A DNA stretch of 64,000 nt from Megaleporinus macrocephalus (taxonomy: Eukaryota > Chordata > Actinopteri > Characiformes > Anostomidae): NCBI GenBank assembly GCA_021613375.1, contig CM038714.1, positions 42,605,123 to 42,669,122 of the forward strand. The letters run 5' to 3'. Numbering within the stretch: position 1 is the first letter of the stretch; every line of letters begins with the position of its first letter. The notes beneath the pieces are model-generated. The model searched no databases and was not told where the DNA came from. It worked only from the letters and a program-made list of their open reading frames with translations. This document shows positions 12,503 to 25,800 of the stretch, piece by piece. The position numbers and the translations under genes were made by a program.

Positions 12503-13640
12503 AGCCGAGTACACAGACTACACTTATTTTTTCATGTATATTTCCTTTTCTCAGTAACTGCTCCACATCCTTTTAAACCCATAGCTCTCGCTCCAGAAAA
12601 ATTAATTACATGTAGGGGAGATTGGGGCACAGATAGGCTGTGACACTGTATTAGCAACATTAGAAGGTGCTGCTTGAAAGTGGAATACTCCACATTCTGA
12701 AGTGAAAAACTTTAACCTTACATATTTTCTAATTATTATCTTATAAAACTGTTTAGATTTGTATGTAGTAGAGGAGAAAACAAAACGTGTTTATTTATAT
12801 TTTAACTTTAGTACAGTTGGAGGTAACATGTCACACTGACTTTGTGGCATATAAAATCTATTATCATTTTAAATGTGTTTAAACGCTTGAAATGTTTTAT
12901 ATGACGGATTGTATATTTTATATGAGGGCACAAATAAAATAGATAAAAAATAATCCTATTATAAGAAAAATGATAAAATGTCATCATTTTAAGAAAGCAT
13001 CTAGCTATTGTGAGAAAACGCTAAATCTTAGTTTATATTTGGCCTAAATCAGTGAAAACTTTGAGTCACTGAGCAGAATATTTGGTATTTTTAAAGTATT
13101 TAAACACTGTGAAGCGTTCTCAGACTTTTAGACGCTGTGTTGTTCCTAACTGAGCATTTTTAATGGCATGCCAAGCTTTTCAAACTACAACCTCTCAAAT
13201 AAGCTGGGTTTGTTACCTGGCAAGACCTGATGAGGCACCTGGTCTGTTTACATGCATTATAGCAATTTCGTAATAAAGAGTTAGTGTCAACTTCAGAAAT
13301 ACTGCCACCCCTCAAGAAACAGAGCAAAGACATCAATCAACTAATGGTAATAAATCTAATGACATATTCATACTTTAAATTCATTTCTGCAAAATTCCTG
13401 TGTTGTTGTGTCTTCCAAATTGTTTACTCTGTCAACATATGTGGAAAACTTATTGTCACCCGTAAATCAAAAGAATGCGTGTAATTTGGAAAAAATAATT
13501 TTTTTTAATATTGCTTTTAGTATCTATGAACTTTATTCTTGTCATTTTCTGCCGTACCAGGTATCACATATTTAAAATGCCTTTGCCATCCAATAGTATT
13601 CGCAAAAACCCATAAGCTCTCAGTTCTGATGAGAAAAACA
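12503..13640. other. 3' flank of copy B, no gene
   Basis: The sequence is similar to the 3' flank of copy A (compare 1560-2600), including a GCACAAATAAAATAG block near 12935 that may hold a poly(A) signal. No conserved reading frame was seen. Confidence 0.6.
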
Positions 13641-14370
13641 CCTGTCAAGCTGCAGCGAGTGTACAGTAAATAATATAAGGTTACTTTTATATCAAAGCAC
13701 AAACAGATACTTTTAAACAAACAACAAAGCTGCTTCTCTGGAATTGAAGAAATAAACTAGAGAGATTACAACCTTCTCAAACAATAAACCTTCAGCTTTG
13801 GATTGACCTGAAATACAGTACAATCAAACACTCTACACATTGTTTTAAACTTGGCTCACTGATCTACATCTGAATGCATGTACAAATAGTACAAATAAGA
13901 CATTCTTACCTACAACATCCTTTAATATCTTCAGTTTCCTAATACATCATACTGCAGTGAACTGTTTCAGATTCATTCCACACTCCTCGCTCTTCTATAT
14001 GAGCTTCATCTCGTCTCCTCAGGAGCTACAGATGAGGCCCTCATTCATTAACTCAAAGAGATGACCTCTTTTCAATGTTGCTACATTTAGAGCTTCATCT
14101 CTGTGTGTTTTGTGCAGCCATTGCAACAGAACTCTTTCTCTACATCAAAAAACAGGCATCCTGAAAATCTGCAGTAGTGGACATTTAAATAGATACAAAT
14201 GTCCATTGTAATTCAAACTGTGTCAAATGTTTGTGTTGTAGTTTGTAAAATCTTCTAAATTCATCATGAATGTTCAAACAGTGAAGTATCAGCATTTGAG
14301 TTACATTCCATCTATTTAAAGCTAAATTAAATCACTTACTCTGAACCTTATGGCTGTGGACTATTTAACA
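13640..14370. repeat. Array flanking unit, copy 2
   Basis: Shares the AAACAACAAAGCTGCTTCTC, CCTCATTCATTAA, GTGTGTTTTGTGC and AGGCATCCTGAAAATCTGCAG landmarks with the unit at 4790-6450. It lacks that unit's left portion with the GATCAAGTAAC block. Confidence 0.85.
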
Positions 14371-14547
14371 TTTACTTAAATACAATCTTTGCACATTTAT
14401 TTATTTTTTAATAAATATCCCAGTACTGTCATATATCTACTGATACCTGTTTTTCTCTTACACATTATTTAATTTATTACTGCACTACCTTTTTACCTAG
14501 TCAGGATGTATAGTTTGTATTTATATATTCTTGTATATATTCTTTTC

Positions 14548-14595
<48 letters not shown>
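14548..14595. repeat. (ATCT)n microsatellite
   Basis: About twelve tandem ATCT units shortly before the conserved upstream region of copy C. The other copies have no such run at the same place, so it is specific to this unit. Confidence 0.95.
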
Positions 14596-14596
<1 letters not shown>

Positions 14597-14635
14597 CACA
14601 CAGTTTAATACTATCCTCTTTATATATATACAATT

Positions 14636-14827
14636 TCTCGTTTATAAGGGCTCATTTTAGAGCTGTTGTTGTAGATTTAAACTGTTTGTAAATGAGTCTA
14701 CGGGTCATTTAGAGAAGATCCAGCGCAGGTATTGTGAAACATAAAATAACCTGTCCCGGCACTTTAAGAAGGAGGGCGGGCATGTATGACCTGTTCATTG
14801 CCTCACACAGAGCTTTCCGAGGCCATC
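14636..14827 (+). promoter_or_regulatory. Conserved proximal upstream region of copy C
   Basis: Same block as before copy B, with GCACTTTAAGAAG about 67 bp upstream of the ATG and a CATCATGG start context. Role inferred from conservation. Confidence 0.45.
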
Positions 14828-17800
14828 ATGGAGATAGGAGCAGTGGTTTTAGTTACTGGTTTTGCTGCACTGGTTGCAGCTTTCTGCTTGTTGATCATTT
14901 GTTTGTTGTATTTAGAAGTGAGGAACGCAGAGATTCCTCCTGGAGTTGTTCATCGTGGAAAACTCTACACTTTGCACTGCTTTGTTGTAGGAATAGCAGT
15001 TGTGGTAAGTGGTATATGACTTTTGCAGCCATTTAACAATTAATGTGATTCCAAAAAACACCAAATGTTGTTTGTATCAGTAAAAGAAACAGTAGCATTT
15101 ATGTCCAATACATGTTGCACATTTATTTGTATATTTAAGGTTACATGTACAAAAATACCTGCATTTTCAAGAGAAATGAGCAAAAGTTTGAGGCCTACGG
15201 CAAGGGCTTAGAATTAGCATAGACTGAAGTGACATGTCCCCACCAAAATTCAGTGATTACTGAATTGTCCCCACTAATAATAATAAACGTCTGATTAACC
15301 TAGTGCCACTGTTGCCAACTCCTCAGTAAGGAAAGTAGCTATTGACTGTACTAAAAGTCGCTAGTAGTCGCCAAATGACGTAATCACCTAATTTGCCTAA
15401 TGTTCTATTTGCGTGTATTTGAAGGAATAACGTTGTGGGAGAGACAAACAGTGAGTAAAACACCCTAAATATGTATAACTACAAATGAACTATTAATGAA
15501 TATCAAATGAATAATCAATAAAGTATATATCTATCTAAGACCCATTTATATTTACATCCTGCTCTGTAGATAGGGGGCGGGGTCAGCGGCGGCTTTGGGC
15601 ATGCGCAGTGAGTGTAGTGGGTGGTGGAGTGGTGAGGGTCTGCTCTGACTGTGAGACTGAGCACTGTGAGTGTAGTGGGTGGTGGAGTGGTGAGGGTCTG
15701 CTCTGACTCTGAGACTGAGCACTGTGAGTGTAGTGGGTGGTGGAGTGGTGAGGGTCTGCTCTGACTGTGAGACTGAGCACTGTGAGTGTAGTGGGTCGTG
15801 GAGTGGTGAGGGTCTGCTCTGACTGTGAGACTGAGCACTGTGAGTGTAGTGGGTGGTGGAGTGGTGAGAGTCTGCTCTGACCGTGAGACTGAGCTTACGG
15901 CAGCCCCCACTGCTCGCTGAGGACAGTAAATGAAGATCATGTGCGTTCACCTCAGAGTCTCCAAAAGTCTTCAGTAACACCAGAAAAAGTCGCTAGATTT
16001 GTCGCTAGTCGCTTAAAAAAAAAAAGTTGCTAGAGTATAGCTATGTAGCTAAATATAGCAACAAAGTTGCTAAGTTGGCAACACTGCCTACCTGTGAGGA
16101 AAGGGTTAAATCATGTTCTCCACTCAAGTTCTGCCTCGTGGGAACAAGTATGGGCAGCGTGATTGGCTCTGTCTTTCCCTGCTGGTCACGTGGGACTCTG
16201 TAGCTACGTTTGGTTGTTAGCAGCACCAAAACTGGAAGGAAAGCTCATATGAGACTCACTGTGCAAGACTCAGGTGCTGCGTGGGCGACACATGGGTGTG
16301 AAAAGCGAGTAAGGATGGCAGCAAAAAAAGCTATTTTTCGGAGAATCTTCTAAGTTACTTAAAGTCTAGTTCGTTAATGAAATGAGTCCATCATAGTCCA
16401 TTTATTATTGCTGATGTATGAGACCTGTTTCATTTGCACTGAAGTCTAAACTACTTTTTTAAACAACAATAAAAATACAGGCAATTCGGGGGGCATGGCA
16501 GGCAGCGTGGCATGGTAGATTCATAGGTCCCCACAAATGTCATTAGCAAATCTACGCTCCTGGCCTATGGTAAACTTTATTTAAGTTCAAAAGACTTTGG
16601 CTTAGTGTGCAGGCACGCTCTAATCCATCTTTAACTCTCCTGGATTGTATTTGTGCCAAATGGCAAGTTATCAAGTGGCTTGGTACTTAATACAAAGTCC
16701 ATGTTAGCACAAATCTGGCCTTGTGTTCTGCTTGAGATCTGATTATCCTTTATATTGGGGATATTTGTTTGATTTACTTTGTTTATTTACTGATAATTTT
16801 GTTTAAAATATGATGCTGTTTCACATGAGCTCATTAAAATTGTAAAAAACCAGTTTCCACCATGTTTTATGACTTGCTTGCGCTTATAATGTAGCCTGCC
16901 GTGGTATATAGCCCTGCCTTTGATCGGTATTGGCTATCAGCCGATCATGCTGAAAGGTGATTGGCGATCGGAATCGCCCTCAAATACGCTGTTTGGTCCA
17001 TCTCTAAACATTACTGTTTGTATATCCCATCTGCATTCATAAGTCTGTGCATCAGTGCTTTTTAAAAAATCATCGTTATACAATAATGTAAATAAATAAA
17101 TGTAAATAAATATAAAACACAATGATTTGTAAATCTCATAGACCCATATTTTATTCTCAATAGAATAAAATTTATTTTAACGACTATCTGTAAATGACTG
17201 GGAAGGGAGGAGACAAATTGCAACTGGGTTTTGGGACAGAAATTCCAGCTGCTCAACAGTTCTGCATCTTCTTTGCTGGATTGTTGGTTTCTTGATGTGT
17301 CAAATGTTTTCTATTAATGAAGGTCTGGACGGCAGGCAGGCCAGTTCAGCACCAGGACCCTGCAGTATGTGGTTTAGCATTGTCTTGCTGAAATATGCAG
17401 GCCTTTTCTGAAAGAGACGCTGTCTGGATGGGAGCGTATGTTGTTTAAAAAAAAGATGTTCCCCGTCTTCTGAACGCAGAACAGTTTTCTATTTTGCTTC
17501 AGTCCATTTGAAATGTGCCATGGCATAAAGAATATGGCAGTGTTTCTGGATTGTGTTAACTTCTTCTTTGCCTAATACAGCTTTAACTTGCATTTGTGAA
17601 TTGCATGGTGACCTGTGTTCACAGACAATGATTTCTGGAGGTGTTTCTGAGCCCATGCAGTGATCTCCTGTACATAATCATGCCTTTTTTAATGCAGTGC
17701 TGTTTGAGGGCCTGAAGATCAGGAACATCCAGTATTGCCAGATTCTCTTTTTGATGATATTATGTACTGTAGATGATGGGATCTCAAATGTCTTTGCAAT

Positions 17801-20771
17801 TTTACTTGAGGACCATTTTTCCAGTGTTTGTTTCTGAGAGACTCTTCCTCTCTAGATTTCTCTTTTTACACCCAGTCACGGGACTTGAATGTAGATTGCT
17901 TCCCCAACTGTTTTTATTATTAGTACCACTTACTTTGCTGTCCCTTTTTTGGGATGTGTTGCTGCCATCCAGTTATGATAGTGATGATAGTCTTACTTTC
18001 AACATCTGATGTGTGTTCTATGTCTAATATTATATATTTTTTATTATTATTCATTTATTTTACATTTTACATGTTTTACACATAGATACTCAACAATATA
18101 CTTTAAAATGTTATTGTCCATGAAAGTTTAAGGAGCTTGTTGAGCTTATTTTGATGAGTTAAGTGAGCAAGTTTGGAGTGACTGTTGCATTAAATCTGTT
18201 TTCAGGGCCAAATCCTTGAGCGTCTGGGTTTGTGTAGCGAGTTGAGTTTTTTAGAATGGTGTTCGGGTGGCTTTACAGGTAGCAAACGGCCACCCACGCC
18301 TGCTCTCCGCATTAAAGACATGACCTTCAGTGGTGTGCCCGTGAGGGTGTATGAGCCCACAGCTGCTTCAGCTCAGAAGAAGCGAAGACTGATGTTCTTT
18401 CATGGTGGAGGATGGATGTTTGGAAATATAGGTAAGGCCTGCCATGTCATTGGCTGATTAAAATGAACAACTTAGCCTGATATGATAACCGTTGTTGAAA
18501 TAATTGTGTTTTTTATGAATGTAGATTCATATGATGATCATTGCCAACAGATTGCCAAAGAGACTGATACCACAGTTGTGTCAGTTGGGTAAGTCCACTT
18601 TATATAATGAGTAGTGTCCAGAATGAATGTAGACTCTAAAGAGACTGAGAAAGTGGCATAACATCAGGGATTTAAACATTTGTAACTACAATGAGGCTAT
18701 AATACAAGTTAAATTCAAAACTCTTTCTGTTTCAAAAGTGCCAATCAAATCTAGAGGTTGATAACTAGACAAAAAGACTTCAAATACATCATTACAGTGT
18801 GTCACTGAATATTATTCAATAACATGCTCTTGTTCCCAAAACACTTGGAAAAATAAGACTAGGTGAACACAAGAATTTCTAGATTTGTGTTGTCATTAAT
18901 AAGTTTCTATGTGAAACTACGTTGAATAATCTTGTGTATGTACTGAAATATGCAGAGAGAGTTGATACGGAGTTCTACTGTGTAACTACGTCTACTAATA
19001 ATAATTATGAATATGTTTTTAATGGAAATGTAAAATATAAAAGTGATTTTAAAGTTGTGGCTGTTCCCTCCTCGCAGTTACCGCCTTGCCCCCAAGCACA
19101 GGTTCCCTGCCCACCTGGATGACTGTGAAGCTGCCACCGTTCACTTCCTGTCTGTGGCGGAGGCTGAGTTTGGGGTGGACCCTACCAGGGTGGTACTTGG
19201 TGGAGACAGTGCTGGAGGAAACCTGATGGCCGCTCTCAGTCAGAGGCTGACCAGAAAACATGCTGGACGTCTGCCCTCTCCTCTTGCACTCGTCCTCATC
19301 TACCCCGCCCTGCAAATGGCAGATTTCAACTTACCGTCCTACCAGCAGAACCACGCAGTACCTCTATTGTTCCGAGACAAAACTGTGTACTACTTCCTAC
19401 AGTACCTCAATGGAGACATGTCTGTGTGCCAGGACGTTCTAGCTGGCAGACACGTTCCAGCTGAGCTAAAGCTGCATTACAAGAAGTGGCTTGACCCGGC
19501 TAATCTACCACCCGAGTTCAGAGAGAGAAGTGACCACAAGACAAAGGTGAGCTCTAACTGGATCGATTTACACAGTGTTATGTGTTTAAGTGAAATGCTG
19601 ATGGATTGAGGATTATACTTTTACTACGATAAGTAAACCACAGTGAAAAATTTGGAGTCGCTTGTTAATTGCCGTGATAACTTGATTGCCATACATTAAG
19701 AAGGTCAGCCAAAGAATTGGGGATTGGGGATTTTTCCTTTTCTTTTAAATTTTTAGAAACACAGAGAAGTTACTACATGACAAGCTGCACATAATTGCTA
19801 TCTATTTATAGTCATTTCTTCATGATTGATATCCATTAGATAATTTTTAGATAATAGATAATAAATACACAGTCGAATCAAATCTTTATGACCGTCAGAT
19901 AATTTTCAGAGTAATCGTCGTGTACAGTGCAGACAGTATCTAGATGGCCTGGGAGGCTCAGTAAGGTCCTGGTAGGTTGTCACAGACGCTTAGTTGGGGA
20001 ATTAGGGATCCAGGGTAGTATTTGGAAGTTTTGGTTATGCTCTTCCAACCAATGTTGGACATTTCTAGCCATGTGTTGTTGTCTTGCTGGAAGATCCCAT
20101 CCGCCCCGGTGAATACAGTCAGCATATATGGGTAGATGTGATCTGCAAAGATATATTCACACCCAAATCGACTGGGTCCAGAGGATGCTATGAAAAAATT
20201 CCACAGACCATAACGCTGCCACCTACGCGCTGCCGCCATTGAAAGTTGGAAGTATTAATAATAATCAACTCCAGTTATAGTAATTTCTTGATTTGTTTAA
20301 AGACTCTTCCAAAACTATATTCTCGATGTGTTACTGTATCACAACTGCAGCTTTGGTAGATACTGGATGCACTAAGATGTTCTCTTGTAGTTCTGTAACG
20401 TAAAGACTTCTTGAACTTCTGTTTGAGTCATTACTGCAATCTGCCGAATGCAGGTGGTCACGGACCACGATGGTGAGGTATACCACATCATCAAAGACGC
20501 ACTGCAGCCAGACTTCTCTCCTTTGCTGGCTGAGGATGATGTTCTTCGTCTCACGCCTCCCACCTTCATCCTGACCTGTGAGTATGACGTGCTGAGGGAT
20601 GATGGGATCCTGTTCCAGAAGAGACTGACGGACCTCGGAGTGGACGTCACCTGGCATCACATATCTGACGGCTTCCATGGCATTTTTAGCTTCTACAGGA
20701 AGGGCTGGCTGTACTTTGCTGGTGGAGAGAGAGCCATGGAGCATGTTTTGAACTACATAAGAGCGCTATGA
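14828..20771 (+). CDS. aadacl4-like: AADACL4-like esterase, copy C (complete, 417 aa)
   Basis: Same predicted function and layout as copy B. Exons are 14828-15004, 18206-18431, 18525-18588, 19078-19546 and 20454-20771. The signal anchor is residues 4-28. HGGGW is followed by MFGNI instead of VLGSI. The nucleophile is Ser200 in GDSAG, with Asp357 and His387 completing the triad. The segment after the anchor (SFLEWCSGGFTGSK) differs strongly from other copies. The C-terminal loop reads FSFYRKGWLYFAGGE where copies A, B and D have FNFFSK-QLYFPAGE, so the end of exon 5 is the most diverged in the array. Intron 1 (3.2 kb) holds a MITE with a minisatellite, a hAT end and a dispersed repeat. Intron 4 holds a dispersed repeat shared with copy D. 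All sites are intact, so it is probably functional. Confidence 0.92.
15307..16086. mobile_element. MITE with CACTGTTGCCAACT termini carrying a minisatellite
   Basis: The left end CACTGTTGCCAACT is inverted at the right end (AGTTGGCAACACTG). Sub-terminal GTCGCTAG motifs occur near both ends. No transposase is seen, so it is non-autonomous. It lies in intron 1 of copy C and is absent from intron 1 of the other copies. The exact family is not assigned. Confidence 0.7.
15603..15896. repeat. 58-bp minisatellite, five copies
   Basis: The unit begins TGTAGTGGGTGGTGGAGTGG, and successive units start at 15613, 15671, 15729, 15787 and 15845. It lies inside the MITE at 15307-16086. It gives spurious minus-strand ORFs (HSQCSVSQSEQTLTTPPPTT). 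Confidence 0.93.
16800..17006. mobile_element. hAT-like element, one end
   Basis: Ends in a GGTCCATCTCTA terminus with a GATCGGTATTGGCTATC sub-terminal block. It matches the right 200 bp of the longer element at 23872-25117. Only one end is present, so it is truncated. Confidence 0.6.
17080..18010. repeat. Dispersed fish repeat, degenerate copy
   Basis: Contains phrases such as AAGGTCTGGACGGCAGGCAGG, GTGGTTTAGCATTGTC and GATGATATTATGTACTGTAGATGATG. These recur at 25115-25680 and resemble a repeat common in fish genomes. No coding capacity was seen. Confidence 0.65.
19880..20240. repeat. Dispersed repeat in intron 4 of copy C
   Basis: Shares GTCATGCTCTTCCAACC-like and ACATTTCTAGCCATGTG blocks and the ATTCACACCCAAATCG end with 28090-28440 in intron 4 of copy D. 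Because it sits in the same intron of both copies, it probably predates their separation. Confidence 0.65.
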
Positions 20772-20998
20772 AGCCAAGTACACAGACTTACTTTATCTGA
20801 ACTATAGGTTGACCAAAACATGATTCTTCAGTTATTAGACAAACATAGCTAACAATTAAGTATATACGCTACATCTGAATTATCACACACCACAGATGTG
20901 GTAAGTACTGTTGAATAGATTTGCTTATGTGGTTAATTGAGCTCATTTCCAGTCAAGTCTGCTGTACAAGGTTTTCCTTTTACAGAGAAAAACAGAAA

Positions 20999-21002
<4 letters not shown>

Positions 21003-21039
<37 letters not shown>
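21003..21039. repeat. (TA)n microsatellite
   Basis: Alternating TA run in the 3' flank of copy C. Further TA and TG runs lie at about 21325-21350 and 21380-21430. The region from 20772 to 21470 has no gene. Confidence 0.9.
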
Positions 21040-21040
<1 letters not shown>

Positions 21041-21323
21041 CAGAAAGTAACAGAAAGGGTTGCAACGACTAAGTTAAATATAATAAAATATATCGTCGCT
21101 ATCCAATGCAAACCATGTCTACATTGTGTTCTACATCACTTGAGCACGGCAATGCTCGTTTACATTGATTGAAAATGTCATGATGAATGGACCAATAGAA
21201 GTGCTCCAAAATAACTTGAAAAAAATTCTGGTTCCATTTCTTACACTGAAAGTAAAGTATGTTTTTGGTCTCTCCTGTAAAATTGGAATTTTAGAGATAC
21301 TTGTTTTTCATTGGACAGCAACC

Positions 21324-21354
<31 letters not shown>

Positions 21355-21469
21355 ATTTAGTTGTTGAGACCCTTTCAGTGTGTGTGTGTGTATGTACGTA
21401 TGTATGTACTGTATGTATATATATATATATACAGTGCCAGTATGTAACTGTATATGTAACTGCTGCATC

Positions 21470-22560
21470 ATTTAAGGCAGAACAATAATTTTAAATAAGA
21501 GTTTAAATAAGGAGGGAAATTTGGCTTTGTGAAGGTGGTGGTTGTTGGAACACCATGGAGATTTCATGCCACATTCTTGTACATTGCAAATGGCTGTAAA
21601 TATGCTACTTTAAAGTTCTAGAAACACAAATTAATTTGATTTTTTTCCACCCAAATTTTAAAATTGCACATAATGTTGCAAAATGTTTTGAATGGAATCA
21701 TGGCTGTTATGATTTCCTGAACCCAAAATATATAAAAAAGCAAGGTCCCACAGTGCCCCTACTTTATATCCATTCTGCTTGTAAATCAAAGATAAGTTAA
21801 TAACAGTCTCTGATTTTGACTAGTATTTAAATGCAGCGGTCATTGCATTTAAATGTGGAACAAATCATTCTATTAAATATATACATTCACTTTATGGTCA
21901 CTTTATGAGCTCTATCTAGCTTATAGGTCCACGAAACAGATGTATATAACAGATGGTAGAAAATCTGTGGCTGCAGTTAATCAGCCCCCATTCATCAGTT
22001 TCTTAGAACAGGACTTGATCAAGTAACTTTGGGTGGTGGACTGTTCTCAGCACAGCAGTGACACTGACATGGTAGTGGTCATGGTAGTGCATGAGGCTGG
22101 CAGATATGTACTGGTGTATTTTGGTGTATCAGTTTCACTGCTAGGTTGAGAATGGTCCACCAGTCAAGAGCCACAATGTGTGGTCAGAAATTGTGTATCA
22201 TTGTGCTGTAAGGTTTAGCCAGTAATACATTAGTCAATGATTGTACAGTAAAAAATATCATGTTACTTTCATATCAAAGCACAAACACATACTTTTAAAC
22301 AACAAAGCTGCTTCTCTGAAACTGAAGAAATGAACCAGACAGATTACAACCTTCTCAAACAATAAACCTCCAGTTTTTAAATGATCTGGAATACAGTACA
22401 ATTAAAAACTCTACGGATTGTTTTAAACTCAAGAGACAGGCATCTTGAAGATGGCCATTAAAATCCAAACTGTGTCAAATGTTGTAGTTTGTAAAATCTT
22501 CTGAATTCTTCATGAAAGCTTAATTAAATCACTTACTCTGAACCTTATGGCTGTGGTGTA
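21470..22560. repeat. Array flanking unit, copy 3 (internally deleted)
   Basis: Shares the GATCAAGTAAC/GGTGGTGGACTGTTCTCAG block and the AAACAACAAAGCTGCTTCTC block. The section with CCTCATTCATTAA and GTGTGTTTTGTGC is missing: the sequence jumps from TTTTAAACTCAAG straight to AGACAGGCATC near 22430. Confidence 0.8.
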
Positions 22561-22682
22561 TGTGAAGACAGTGATGTGTGTATTTAGCTGTTATTCCCTT
22601 CTTCACCATGGGTGTCGCTGATCCCCACTGACATCCAAAATATTGTGTAAGACTCATTGCTAAAAGTTTATATGTCCCACTT

Positions 22683-22872
22683 CTCGTTTGTAAGAGCACA
22701 TGTTAGAGCTGTTTTGTAGATTTAAACTGTTTGTAAGTGAGTCCACAGGTCATTTGGAGAAGATCCAACGCAAGTATTGTGAAACATGAAATAACCTGTC
22801 CCGACACTTTAAGAAGGAGGGCGGGCATGTGTGACCTGCTCAGTGCCTCACACAGAGCTTTCCGAAACCATC
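22683..22872 (+). promoter_or_regulatory. Conserved proximal upstream region of copy D
   Basis: Same block as before copies B and C, with GACACTTTAAGAAG and a CATCATGG start context. Role inferred from conservation. Confidence 0.45.
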
Positions 22873-25800
22873 ATGGAGATAGGAGCAGTGGTTTTAGTTA
22901 CTGGTTTTGCTGCACTGGTTGCAGCTTTCTGCCTGTTGGTCATTTGTTTGGTGTATTTAGAAGTGAGGAACGCAGAGATTCCTCCTGGAGTTGTTAATCG
23001 TGGAAAACTCTACACTTTGCACTGCTTTGTTGTAGGAATATCAGTTGTGGTAAGTGGTATATGACTTTTGAAGGCATTCAATGTTGTTTGTAGCAGAAAA
23101 AAAACAATAACATTTATGTTCAATACATATTGCACACTTAAGTAAATATTTCATGTTACACATTCTAAAAATCTGCATTTTCAAGAGTTTGAGGCTTACG
23201 GTAAACTGTATTTAAGTGTAAAGGCTTTGGTGTAATGTGCAGGCATGTTCTAATTTATCTTTAACTATGCTGGATTGTATTTGTGCCAAATGGTAAGTTA
23301 TCAAGTGACTTGGTACTTAATACAAAGTCCATGTTAGCGGAAATCTGACCGACATGTTATGCCTGAGATCCAAAAAAAAAGAAAAAGAAAAGCAAGATCT
23401 AATGCTTTAATACAATTATTTTTGTATTTTTTAAACAATGCTGATTATCTTAAAACTTGTATCTACTCAAGCTACTGTCAGCTGTAATCTTCTGAGTGTT
23501 TATTGACTTAATTTGATTCATTTGAAAAAATGACCATTGCTACATCAGTTGAAAACATACTTGCTCTCCTGAGACAGTAATGCTACAGTAGTATATATTG
23601 AAATGTTACATGTCGAAGGTGAGAGGACTTTTTCTTGCGAGCTGTCTAATGTAGAATAAAGCCAGGTAACTAATAATACTGTTATAAACTGAATATCACA
23701 TCTGTATTTATAAGTGTGTGGATGAGTATTTCTTTAAATCATTGTTAAACGACCCCAACATGTAAATAAATAGAAATAGAAACATAATGCAATTTTTTAT
23801 TGGGAGAGGAATGTTGTCCCATTCTTGTCTGATGTAAGACTCTAGCTACTCAACAGTTCTGGGTAAAGATGGAAGGATCGATCGGCCATGCATCAGCCGA
23901 TTTTTTTATCAAAATTTGTGATTGGAGATCAGCCCATATTTCTCCAAATTTAGCCGAACTCGAGAGCCGATCGATGGCGGGAAACAAATGAGCTTAATTT
24001 CTGTATTACTAGCTAGCGTTTCATCCAGGAAGAGGAGCCCTGCGTGAAAACCCCTCCGGCCAGCTCCCTGCAATTCCTATTTGAACCACTAGGTGGAAAT
24101 ACATACCGTTTCATTTTTGCCAGACTGACTAAAGCAGCGGCTTCGCGAGAACAGTTTAAGCGTCCACCGCATGTGTGGAAAGAAAACATCGTACAGTACA
24201 AGAGCAATACCTAGCAAGACTGGAACACCTACAGAGAAGAGAATAAATACAAGAGAACATACAGTACAAGAGCAATACCTAGCAAGACTGGAACACCTAC
24301 AGAGACGAGAATAAATACAAGAGAACATACAGTACAAGTGCAATACTTATCCAGTGCTCCTAGAAGATCAATTACAGTTTATACCAAGACTTCAGTAAAT
24401 TAGTGTTTATAACTGCTTTACAAAGAGATGGTGGTCTTCAGTCTGCATTTAAAGACCGCGAGAGAGTTCGCTGTTTGGACAGCCAGTGAAAGTTCCTTCC
24501 ACCATCTGGGTGCCAGGACAGACAAGCGTCTTGTCACATGTGTTCCATGAATCTTGAGTGATGGCGGGTCAACACTACTAATCTGATATGGCACTTGAGA
24601 GTACACCACCCGGCTGAATACAGTGAGTATCAGCAAACAGCAGAGCTAGCACGCACAGCTAGCACAAAACAAACAACCCAGAACACCATGCAGACCAGAT
24701 CTGACTGGTACGAACAGAACAGCAGCAGCAACAGCCAGAGAGCTAAAGGAACCACAGCCAGAGTGATTGAGTGTATAGTTCTAGATAAGCAGCTCTTCTC
24801 GGCTGTAGAAGACGTTCATTCTGCTGTTTAATATTCCACCTGGATCTACGCTCTGTCGTTCCCAGTAGAAATACTTTTCAGATGTCGCTCGTCCGGAGCT
24901 GTATCAAACGGTTTACTCCCACATAGACCAACTTCTAATTTTGTTAAAAATATTATGCTGCTTCACATGAGCTTGCTAAAAATGATAATAAACCAGTTTC
25001 CACCATGTTTCATGACTTGCTTGCGCTTATAATATGTAGCCCTGGCGTGGCATATAGCCCCACCCTCGATCGGTATCGGCTATCGGCCATCGCCTCAAAA
25101 ACGCTGATCGGTCCATCTCTAGTTCTGACTTTTCTTTGCTGTTTCTATCAATTCATGATGTGCTAAATGTTTTATCGGCGAAGGTCTGGACTGCAGGCAG
25201 GTCAGTTCAGCAGCTGAACTCTTCTTCTGATGGATGTATGTGGTGACTGATGGAGCCTTTCCAGATGTGTAAGCTACCCATGCCTTAGACACTAATGCAA
25301 ACCCAGACCATCAGAAATGCAGGCCTTTGAACTGTGCCACTGATAACACGCTGGATGGTCCCAGCCTGCAGAACACGGCCTCCATGTTTTCCAAAAAGAA
25401 TTTCAAATTTTGATTTATCTGACCACAGAACAGATTATTATTTTGCTCCAGTCTGTTTAACCGAGCTTCAGCCCAGAGAAGACAGCGGTGCTTCTGGGTT
25501 GTGTTGACATATAACTTCTTCTTTACACAATACAGCTTTGACTTTTGTTCACTGGACTCTTTGCTTCTGAGAGACTCTGCTTCTGTAGAATGCTGTTTTA
25601 CAGTTCCTCCAGCTGTTGAGATGTGTTGCTGCCATCAAGTTCTAAATTAGTTAATACTTAACATCTGATATGTGTTCTATGTTCTCTTGTGAATAAAATA
25701 TGGGTCTATGAGATTCCCAAACTTGTAAGGCTGATGGATAGCATGATGCACTACCGAACCAAGAATACCACAAACAGAACCGGAATACTACAAAACAAGA

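Noticed and set aside
15515..15980. Two overlapping minus-strand ORFs of about 140 residues rich in Thr, Pro and Ser
   Set aside because: Read-through of the five-copy 58-bp minisatellite.
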